From Chloroflexota bacterium (GTDB taxonomy: Bacteria > Chloroflexota > Dehalococcoidia > Lucifugimonadales > UBA3495): a stretch of DNA of 64,000 nt. How positions within the stretch are numbered: position 1 is the stretch's first letter; the number at the start of each line of letters is the position of its first letter. The DNA is taken from positions 1 to 64,000 of the forward strand of contig JAPPLU010000034.1 in assembly GCA_028874075.1 (NCBI GenBank). Direction: 5' to 3'. The notes below the pieces were generated by a model. The model did no database searches. It was not told where the DNA came from and saw nothing but the letters and a program-made list of their open reading frames with translations. Below are positions 56,749-64,000 of the stretch, one piece after another. Made by a program: the position numbers and the translations under genes.

Positions 56749-58542
56749 TCAGGTTTGCAGGTCAGGGATGGCGGTCCACGGACGGGAGCGGACCAGGTCG
56801 CGCACCTCTGCAGAGGTTGCAACGGGGGCCAGGCACCGTTCGCCCATGCAGACGTACAGGGCCGGCTCGGCTCTGGAAGGAAAGCCCTGTTGCCGGATAT
56901 GGCGGGCGTTGCGCTGCCAGTCCAGGGGCAAGATAACCCGGTGGGGCGCATAGACCCTGGCCGCTGCCCGGTGAAGCTGGCGGTAGGCGTCGGTGGACGA
57001 ATCGCCCACCAGGGCCAGGCGCACCGGGCCGTTATCCTGCATATCCCTGGCCCGCGCCCAGGCGGAGCCGGCGGGCAGGAACAGGGCCTCCTCGTCCTCC
57101 TCCATTCGGCGGGACTGTCGGTCGCCCAGGTAGCTTTTGCCGGGGATGACGGACTCGAAGATTTGCAGTGTCGCCGCTGCCTGCCGCTGGTATGCGTCGT
57201 CGTCCGACAGGTGAGACAGGACCATCAGGGCTTCGGCCCAGTGGGCGTTGTCCAGCGCCGGCTGTTCCCGGGGGAGCAGGGCCGCCTCGAAGTAACGGGG
57301 CGCGGCGGTGTCAAAGCAGCCACCGCCGGGCGCTCCCAAAAGCCGCTGGGTGGTGGCGGCGACTTCCATGGAGCGGGTGAGACAGTAGGGGTTGCCTGTG
57401 GACTGGTACAGGGCCAGCCAGGCCCGAAGAAAACTGACCTGGTCGGTCAGGATAGGGGTGGAATGACCGGATTCTCCGGCAACCCGGCACAGGCCGTCTT
57501 CGGCGGTCCAGCTTTCCCGCCACAGCTTCTCCAGGATGGCAGTGGCTATGCGGCGATAAGGCGCCCGCCCCAGGGCCTCGGTGGCGTGGATCAGGGCCAG
57601 GGCAGTCAGGGCGTTCCACCCGGCGTACAAGGTGTGGTCCACGGGCGGAGCGGTGGCAGCGTCACGGTCCTTCCAGGCACCCTGGTAGAAGGGTTCGTCG
57701 GCGTCCTGGCTGGCAAAAAAGAGGCCGTCGACTGGGCTGAAAAGGGTGTTAAGCAAGTAGTCCAGGATGCCGGAAGCGGCGGTACGGTAGTCTGGCTTGC
57801 GGGTTAGCAGGTAGGCGTCCAGGTAGACCATCGCCAGGCTGGTGTTGGTGACCAGCATCTTTTCGTAATGGGGAACCTTCCAATCCCGGCTCACGGAATA
57901 ACGAAAGAAGCCCTGGTCTTTGTTGTCGTAAATGCCTTGCCACATTCCCTGCAGGGTAGTCTCCACCATTGCCAGCAGGGCCCGGTCTCCGGTCAGGGAA
58001 CTGCGGGCCATTAGAAGACGCAGGGACTCCCACGGGGGCTGCTTGGGCTCAAGGCCGAAGCCGCCGAATCGCTCGTCGTAAAGCTCGGCCAGGCGGGCCA
58101 GCACTCTTTCAACGGGGGCGTCGCCGGTTGTGGTGGCGGCCGCCTCGCTGGACTCCGCCCTTGCCGGCGTGGCGGAGACGTCCTCGCCTTGGGAGACCCG
58201 TTCAAGCAGGGCGACCATTTCGTCCGGCGGGGTGTAGGGCCGGCCAGCAAGAAACTCGCCGGCGCCGGTCAGGAAGGCCACCGACGGGTAGCCGCCCTGG
58301 TTGTAGCGCAGGGAGATATCGGGACGCTGGTCCACATCCACCCGTACCGGAATGAAGCGGGAGTTGACCAGTTCGATTACTCGCGGGTCGGCATAGGCCA
58401 TCTGGTCCATAACGTGGCACCAGTGGCACCAGGTGGCCCCCAGGGTAAGAAGCACCGGCTTGTCCTCGTTCCTGGCGGCCACGAAGGCCTCCTCGTTCCA
58501 TTCCCGCCATTGGATGGCGGAAGCCATATCGTTTTCCTGCAT
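56749..58542 (-). CDS. DUF255 / YyaL-type thioredoxin-domain protein
   Basis: PVLLTLGATWCHWCHVMDQMAYADPRVIELVNSRFIPVRVDVDQRPDI; six-hairpin-type C-terminal region. Confidence 0.9.
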   Translation of the reverse strand: MQENDMASAIQWREWNEEAFVAARNEDKPVLLTLGATWCHWCHVMDQMAYADPRVIELVNSRFIPVRVDVDQRPDISLRYNQGGYPSVAFLTGAGEFLAGRPYTPPDEMVALLERVSQGEDVSATPARAESSEAAATTTGDAPVERVLARLAELYDERFGGFGLEPKQPPWESLRLLMARSSLTGDRALLAMVETTLQGMWQGIYDNKDQGFFRYSVSRDWKVPHYEKMLVTNTSLAMVYLDAYLLTRKPDYRTAASGILDYLLNTLFSPVDGLFFASQDADEPFYQGAWKDRDAATAPPVDHTLYAGWNALTALALIHATEALGRAPYRRIATAILEKLWRESWTAEDGLCRVAGESGHSTPILTDQVSFLRAWLALYQSTGNPYCLTRSMEVAATTQRLLGAPGGGCFDTAAPRYFEAALLPREQPALDNAHWAEALMVLSHLSDDDAYQRQAAATLQIFESVIPGKSYLGDRQSRRMEEDEEALFLPAGSAWARARDMQDNGPVRLALVGDSSTDAYRQLHRAAARVYAPHRVILPLDWQRNARHIRQQGFPSRAEPALYVCMGERCLAPVATSAEVRDLVRSRPWTAIPDLQT

Positions 58543-58679
58543 AACGACGACTCTTGGTTTCGGACTGCGTTGCGTTGGCTCCCGGATAATTCTACTCCTG
58601 ATTCAAGCGCGGTGCCCGGAATGGCCCGGTTGATGTTCATGCGACCATTTCATAATCTCCAGGGCCGGCGCCGGATATA

Positions 58680-59141
58680 ATGATTCAGAAGGTCAATTAC
58701 TCCGATTCAGGTGGTCGCACCGTGTCCAGCAACTTTCTCATAATGGCGGTCTGTACTTTGTTGTTTGCCCTGCGTGTCCTGGGGCAGGTGGTGGTGGTAA
58801 CCCGTGCCCCGCGCTGGCTTCCTGCCAACGAACACTGGTATTCCGGCCTGATGCCCTACCGGTATTTGCTGCCGGCCCAGTTGGTGCTGCTGGCAGTGAT
58901 GTTGGTGATTTGCGCCGACGTATATCGGGGATCAGGACTGTTTGCGGCGGACTGGTGGAGCCGGGCGGCGCTGCCCCTGACGGTACTGTCCTGGATTTAC
59001 TTCGGTTCCATGGTGGTGCGGTACGTGCTGACGATGGTCCTGCGCCCGGAGTTGAGGTGGTTCCGGCATACCATTCCCATCTGGTTTCACATGGTGCTGG
59101 CCCTGGCCCTATGGGCTTTCGCCGACTTTCATCTTGCGTAG
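58680..59141 (+). CDS. Hypothetical membrane protein, 153 aa
   Basis: Four hydrophobic segments; 33-nt convergent overlap with FMO gene. Confidence 0.55.
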   Translation: MIQKVNYSDSGGRTVSSNFLIMAVCTLLFALRVLGQVVVVTRAPRWLPANEHWYSGLMPYRYLLPAQLVLLAVMLVICADVYRGSGLFAADWWSRAALPLTVLSWIYFGSMVVRYVLTMVLRPELRWFRHTIPIWFHMVLALALWAFADFHLA

Positions 59142-60293
59142 GTTTCTGGCGACCTGGCGCGCGATGCGTTTGGCGTCGATGCGGATGTTGTAGAGACCGC
59201 CCCTGCCGTCGTAATTGTGGCCCACAAAGTACAAGCCGTCGTGGTGTGCGCTCCGGACCCGGTCTTTTCGCAGGGCAAAGCCGCACCCATCCCTGGCGCC
59301 ATACTCCCCCATCCATTCAATGGCCGACCGATAGCCGGTGGCCAGCACAACCGTATCTCCCTGCCATGCGCTCCTGTCGTTGAAGCGTACGGTGTCCTCG
59401 GGGAAGTCGGCGATTCCGGGGCGCAATTTGATCCGTCCTGCGGTGATGTGGTTGACGATGGTGTGGCCCACAACCGGCACGTCCTGGCACGGGCCAGCGT
59501 CCCCCTTTCGGGGCAGAGTGGCCTGGCGACGATGCAGGAGACCACCCAGCCGGGCGGTGGATTGCACGACTTGGCGCTGTACACTACCGGGCAGCCACGA
59601 AATGCCCCAGCCGAAATACTGGGAAGGTATGCCGGCGATGGTCCGGGGTATGACGGCGGCCCCTGACCGCACCGAGACTGTTACCTCCCGCCCGGAAGCG
59701 GCCAGTTCGGATGCAATCTCCGCCGCCGAGTTGCCGATGCCGATTACCAGGATGGACTGCCCCGGGCATGTCTCAGGCCGCCGGTACTCCGTGCTGTGGA
59801 ACAGTTGGCCGCCGTAGACTTCCATGCCGGTGAAGGCCGGCAGGAAGGGGGAAGACATTATGCCAGTAGCGACGACGACGATTCTTGCCCGGTAGTGCGT
59901 CCCGCTCGTTTCGACAAACCAGCTTTCCTTCTCCCGCCGGAGACCTGTAGCCTCAATGCCGGTATGTACAGGCAGCTTGGACTTCTCTGCGTAATAATGC
60001 AGATAGGCAGTAAATTCGGAACGGGTTGGAAACAGCGAAGTGTTTGATGGGAAGGACATTCCGGGCAGCGAACTGAGGTGTTTGCCTGTGTGGAGCCTCA
60101 GGCTGTCATATACATGGTCCCACATCCATGCCGGGTGGTCTCCTCGTTCCAGCACAACATGGGGGATGTTGCAGGCGGTCAATTGCTGGGAAACGGCCAG
60201 CCCGCCCGGCCCCCCGCCCACTACGACGACATCGGTCGTCTTCATTGGGAAACTGCGCATTGTGCCTGCCGCCCCTCCCTGACCTCGTATCAC
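59109..60293 (-). CDS. FAD/NAD(P)-dependent oxidoreductase (flavin monooxygenase-like)
   Basis: TDVVVVGGGPGGLAVSQQL; VIGIGNSAAEIASELA; VVLATGYRSAIEWMGEYG. Confidence 0.92.
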   Translation of the reverse strand: MIRGQGGAAGTMRSFPMKTTDVVVVGGGPGGLAVSQQLTACNIPHVVLERGDHPAWMWDHVYDSLRLHTGKHLSSLPGMSFPSNTSLFPTRSEFTAYLHYYAEKSKLPVHTGIEATGLRREKESWFVETSGTHYRARIVVVATGIMSSPFLPAFTGMEVYGGQLFHSTEYRRPETCPGQSILVIGIGNSAAEIASELAASGREVTVSVRSGAAVIPRTIAGIPSQYFGWGISWLPGSVQRQVVQSTARLGGLLHRRQATLPRKGDAGPCQDVPVVGHTIVNHITAGRIKLRPGIADFPEDTVRFNDRSAWQGDTVVLATGYRSAIEWMGEYGARDGCGFALRKDRVRSAHHDGLYFVGHNYDGRGGLYNIRIDAKRIARQVARNLRKMKVGESP

Positions 60294-60312
60294 TGCTAGC
60301 AGCGCAATTTGT

Positions 60313-60337
60313 GTGGGGCCGCTCTAAGCGGCCCCAC
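60313..60337. terminator. Perfect hairpin between DUF3500 and FMO genes (11-bp stem)
   Basis: GTGGGGCCGCT-cta-AGCGGCCCCAC. Confidence 0.55.
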
Positions 60338-60369
60338 GTTTACCTTCAAGGCACGGAACCCAGTGGCCT

Positions 60370-61545
60370 CTATCCGTGGTGATGGTGGCCCTGTTCTCGG
60401 TGCTGGCGGAGCAGGTCCTTGCCGTAATCGTTGCCGTTTGGCGTCCGCATCACGGTGTGGATGTGGTTCCTGGACGCCTCGTCGTTGTCCAGGAAGATGC
60501 CGCCCTGGTGGTCGAACTCAATGAGCACCACCGGGCTGTGGACACGATAGTAAAAGACGCTGTCCTCTTCCGTCCCGCCCATCCAGGCAAAGTGAGTCTC
60601 ATTCAGGTGCTGCCTGATCTCGTCCATTCTCAGCTGGGCGTGGCCGGAGCGCATGCGGTTCACGAAGGTCCCGATCAACTCGAACATCAAGGCCTGCTGG
60701 TGGCTGGTAAGGCTGTCAAACTTGACGCCTTCGTAGGACATTTCAAAGTTATCCCGAAAGGCGCCGGTGAAGACGCCCGGGGGTACGTCCTCGCCGATGA
60801 TCGCCTTGCTGCGCTGCTCGGCGGACAGGGTGCGGGCCAGGGCCAGGCCCGTGCTTTCCTCGGCCCGGAAGGCCCGGATGCCAGCGTGCTTGCCGATGTC
60901 AACGGCCACCGGTTCGGAGCCCATGAACATGGGGGTCATAACCACCTGGTCGCCCAGCACGAAGCAGTTGACGTTCAGGTGGTGGCCGTCCATCTGCCAG
61001 CCCCAGGGCTGGTCCAGGGAAGGCTCGCCCATGATGCTGAGCCAGTAGAGCCACTCGCCCAGTTCCTCGTTGCTGCCGGTGATCTCTCGGATGGACTCGT
61101 TGAGCTTCATGATGTTGCGGGCAAGCTGGAAGCCTTCGGGACTGAACCCTTCCTGCAGCACGCCGAAGGCCAGGTTCCGCTGTTCCTGGGACATGGGCTC
61201 CAGCATGGCCCCGTGGCGCATCAGGAACACGTGGATATTGCTCCAGCGGCGCCAGGTGTCGCTGTCCAAGTCGAACTGGGCGGCCTCCCGCTGTCCGGAG
61301 TCCAGGGAAGCCAGCCAGGCATCGGCGGCCTGTTTCATGCTGGCGGTGGACAGGCCCGTCTGCCGCAGTGAGAACAGGCCCGGGACCACCTGGCCGTCGG
61401 TGGTCAAGCCCTTGAAGGGTTGGGCAATCTGCTCCTCGGCGTTGCTGAGATTGGCCCGCATCTGCTCGGACATGTCCGGGTCCAGCCTGCGACCGGATAC
61501 TACCGGCCGGTTCCGTGTGCGGAAGTCCTTTAGCTGGAGTGTCAT
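60370..61545 (-). CDS. DUF3500-domain protein
   Basis: PFKGLTTDGQVVPGLFSL; WGWQMDGHHLNVNCFVLGDQVVMTPMFMGSEP; HSPVVLIEFDHQGG, HIHTVMRTPNGNDYGKDLLRQH. Confidence 0.85.
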   Translation of the reverse strand: MTLQLKDFRTRNRPVVSGRRLDPDMSEQMRANLSNAEEQIAQPFKGLTTDGQVVPGLFSLRQTGLSTASMKQAADAWLASLDSGQREAAQFDLDSDTWRRWSNIHVFLMRHGAMLEPMSQEQRNLAFGVLQEGFSPEGFQLARNIMKLNESIREITGSNEELGEWLYWLSIMGEPSLDQPWGWQMDGHHLNVNCFVLGDQVVMTPMFMGSEPVAVDIGKHAGIRAFRAEESTGLALARTLSAEQRSKAIIGEDVPPGVFTGAFRDNFEMSYEGVKFDSLTSHQQALMFELIGTFVNRMRSGHAQLRMDEIRQHLNETHFAWMGGTEEDSVFYYRVHSPVVLIEFDHQGGIFLDNDEASRNHIHTVMRTPNGNDYGKDLLRQHREQGHHHHG

Positions 61546-61613
61546 TTGGTAGCGTTCTCCTCGTTGAATATAGTCCTATTGTACTACAGGCTGGAAATGT
61601 GCCCTGCGGAACT

Positions 61614-63305
61614 TCAGGCGGTTTCGATGCTGGCGGCGGTTTCCAGTTCCAGTTCCTGGATGGAAACTTCCCGCATTACGTACTTCTGGATCTTGCCGGT
61701 AACGGTCATGGGGAACTCGGACACGAACTTGACGTATCGAGGCACCTTGTAGTGGGCAATGCGGCCCCGGCAGAATTCGCGAATCTCCTCCTCGGTGGCT
61801 TCCTGGCCGGCCCGCAGCAGCACCCAGGCCATGATCTCCTCCCCGAACCGCCGGTCTGGGACGCCGATGACCTGCACGTCGGCCACCTTGGCGTTGGTGT
61901 AAAGGAACTCCTCGATTTCCCGGGGATAGACGTTCTCCCCGCCCCGGATGATCATGTCCTTGGAGCGGCCGGTAATCTTGTAGTAGCCGTCGGCGTCCAC
62001 CGTGGCCAGGTCGCCGGTGTGGAGCCACCCTTCCGTGTCGATGGCCGCCTTGGTGGCCTCAGGCATCTTGTAGTAGCCCCTCATGTTCATAAAGCTACGG
62101 GAACAAAGCTCGCCCTGGTCGCCTACGGGCACATCCTCTCCCGTTTCCGGGTCAACAATCTTCACCTCGACGTAGGGAATGGCCGTGCCCACGGTGGACA
62201 CCCGCCGTTCTATGTTGTCATCGGCCCGGGTCAGGGTGATTATAGGGGCGGCTTCGGTCAGGCCGTAGCCCACGGTCATCTCGCTGCAGCCCATGCGGTC
62301 AATGACCTGCCGCATCACCTCGATGGGGCAGGGGGAGCCGGCCATGATGCCGGTGCGGAGAGAGTCCAGCCTGAATCCGTTGAAGTCGGGGTGCTCCAAT
62401 TCGGCGATAAACATGGTAGGAACGCCGTGAATGGCGGTACACCCTTCTTTTTCCACGGCTACCAGGGCCTTGCCTGGGTCGAAGTACTCCGACGGTATCA
62501 CCATGGCTGCTCCGGCGGCGGCGCAGGCCAATGTGCCCAGCACGGAACCGAAGCAGTGGTAGAAGGGTACGGGAATGCAGAGACGGTCTTCCTCGGTGAA
62601 CCGCAGGCCCTCCGCCGTATAGGTGGCGTTGGCCACCAGGTTGTGGTGGGTTAGCATGACGCCCTTGGGGTTGCCCGTGGTGCCGGACGTGTACATGATG
62701 CAAATAACGTCGTCCGGGTGGCAGTCGGCCTTGCGGCGGGCCAGGGCTTGCGGCGCAACTTCCTCGCCCAGTGCCTTCACGTCGTTCCACGAAAACATGC
62801 CTGGGGGAGTCGCGCCATCCGTCCCGTCGTAGGGCGGGATGTAAATGACATGGCGCAGCGCGGGCAGCTTTTCGGATTGCAACTGACCTGGTGATGCCCC
62901 GGTCAGTTCTGGCGCCACCTCCTGCAGCATCCCCACGTAGTCGGAAGTGCGGAAGTTGCCGATGAGCATGACGGCCACGGCATCGGACTGGTTCAGCAGG
63001 TACTCCAGTTCGTGGGTGCGGTAGGCCGGGTTGACGGTCACCAGGACGGCGCCAATGCGGGCGGTGGCGAACTGGGCGATAACCCACTCAGGGTAGTTGG
63101 TGGCCCACAGGGCAACGTGGTCGCCCTTCTCTATGCCCAGGGCCACCAGGCCGCGGGCAACCTGGTCGCATTCTTCCTGGAACTCTCGCCAGGTGTAGCG
63201 CAGGTCCCAGTCCACGTGGACCAGGGCGTCCCGGTCGCCGAACCGGTCGGCCTGTCGGTCCAGCAAATCTCCGATGGTCATTTTCAGGTCGGCGGGGCTG
63301 GTCAT
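61614..63305 (-). CDS. AMP-binding acyl-CoA synthetase
   Basis: IMYTSGTTGNPKGVMLTHHN; GYGLTEAAPIITL; GWLHTGDLATVDADGYYKITGRSKDMIIRGGENVYPREIEEFL. Confidence 0.95.
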   Translation of the reverse strand: MTSPADLKMTIGDLLDRQADRFGDRDALVHVDWDLRYTWREFQEECDQVARGLVALGIEKGDHVALWATNYPEWVIAQFATARIGAVLVTVNPAYRTHELEYLLNQSDAVAVMLIGNFRTSDYVGMLQEVAPELTGASPGQLQSEKLPALRHVIYIPPYDGTDGATPPGMFSWNDVKALGEEVAPQALARRKADCHPDDVICIMYTSGTTGNPKGVMLTHHNLVANATYTAEGLRFTEEDRLCIPVPFYHCFGSVLGTLACAAAGAAMVIPSEYFDPGKALVAVEKEGCTAIHGVPTMFIAELEHPDFNGFRLDSLRTGIMAGSPCPIEVMRQVIDRMGCSEMTVGYGLTEAAPIITLTRADDNIERRVSTVGTAIPYVEVKIVDPETGEDVPVGDQGELCSRSFMNMRGYYKMPEATKAAIDTEGWLHTGDLATVDADGYYKITGRSKDMIIRGGENVYPREIEEFLYTNAKVADVQVIGVPDRRFGEEIMAWVLLRAGQEATEEEIREFCRGRIAHYKVPRYVKFVSEFPMTVTGKIQKYVMREVSIQELELETAASIETA

Positions 63306-63442
63306 GGTCGCCCTCCGTATCTGGATTACAATTCAATATAGCCCAACCGTTCGAAAGGGGTCAATTGGGCGATGGATTTCGTCCTGAGTAAGTGCATTTT
63401 GATTGGGAGTTCCTGTCCGCTCGTTTCTATGCCAGCCCTTTT

Positions 63443-63524
63443 CTTACCGCAGAGTCGCAGAGGACGCAGAGTCTCGCAGCAATACTCTGCGCTCCTCTCT
63501 GGACTCTGCGTTTCTGCGGTTAAG
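63443..63524. repeat. Long imperfect inverted repeat of CGCAGAG(G/A) type
   Basis: left cttaccgcagagtcgcagaggacgcagag; right ctctgcgctcctctctggactctgcgtttctgcggttaag. Confidence 0.8.
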
Positions 63525-63643
63525 AGAACCCTCGAAGTGCGATTGCTGTGCTTCCCTTGACCACCGGTTAACCTTGGGTTAGATTCGACAGCAACACGCG
63601 AAGCAATAGGCTTTACGCAATTCATAAATGGAGGAAAGCAGAT

Positions 63644-64000
63644 ATGCCATTTTACGAAAGAGGCGATACCAGGATCTATTACGAAGAGGTTGGCTCCGGA
63701 TTCCCGCTAATAGTTATTCCTGGTGGCGGCCTGAATTCCACCATCCAGGGGCTCGAGTCCCATCCCTTCAATCCCCTGGAGACCTACAAGGACGACTTCC
63801 GCGTTATCGCTGCCGATCTGCGCAACGCTCCGCCGGGCCAGTCTACCGGGCCCCTGGAGATCGACCGGCCCTGGGACGCATACTCCGATGACCAGCTTGG
63901 ACTGATGGACCACCTGGGCATCGACAAGTTCCTGGTGCTGGGGTTCTGCATCGCCGGGCCCATGATCCATAATCTGCTAAGCCGGGCGTCGGACCGCATC
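63644..64000 (+). CDS. Alpha/beta hydrolase, 3'-truncated by window end
   Basis: RBS ggagg before ATG 63644; MPFYERGDTRIYYEEVGSGFPLIVIPGGGLN...LGIDKFLVLGFCIAGPMIHNLLSRASDRI; absent from the supplied ORF track because no stop lies in the window. Confidence 0.9.
   Translation, partial: MPFYERGDTRIYYEEVGSGFPLIVIPGGGLNSTIQGLESHPFNPLETYKDDFRVIAADLRNAPPGQSTGPLEIDRPWDAYSDDQLGLMDHLGIDKFLVLGFCIAGPMIHNLLSRASDRI

Overview
GC-rich bacterial chromosome segment, most consistent with Chloroflexota (SAR202/Dehalococcoidia-like; inferred from gene content only). The left third (1-24 kb) is mostly housekeeping: dprA-topA-xer, aroQ, an M24 peptidase, efp, xseA/xseB, and tig-clpP-clpX with an adjacent RelE/HigA-type toxin-antitoxin pair. 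It also holds rsmI and a TPP-dependent enzyme. The rest (24-64 kb) is a dense oxidative/catabolic accessory region: VOC, SDR, luciferase-like (LLM) and amidohydrolase proteins, an ABC importer without a local ATPase, a biotin-dependent acyl-CoA carboxylase, phosphotriesterase-like, amidase with an AtzG/GatC-like small subunit, FAD-linked oxidase, copper amine oxidase, Rieske, DUF255, FMO, DUF3500 and acyl-CoA synthetase. I found no rRNA, tRNA or CRISPR array. The most interesting material is non-coding or mobile: (1) a DUF559/Vsr-like nuclease ORF between two inverted 42-bp hairpin repeats that differ at one base, with the gene's stop codon inside the repeat and a third solo copy 25 kb away; (2) a dispersed, diverged ~170-bp element present twice in opposite orientation and built from helically phased 10-bp (C/T)GGCCCAAA(A/G) units; (3) several other families of dispersed palindromes. 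All homology calls are by eye from protein motifs; no database search was run.
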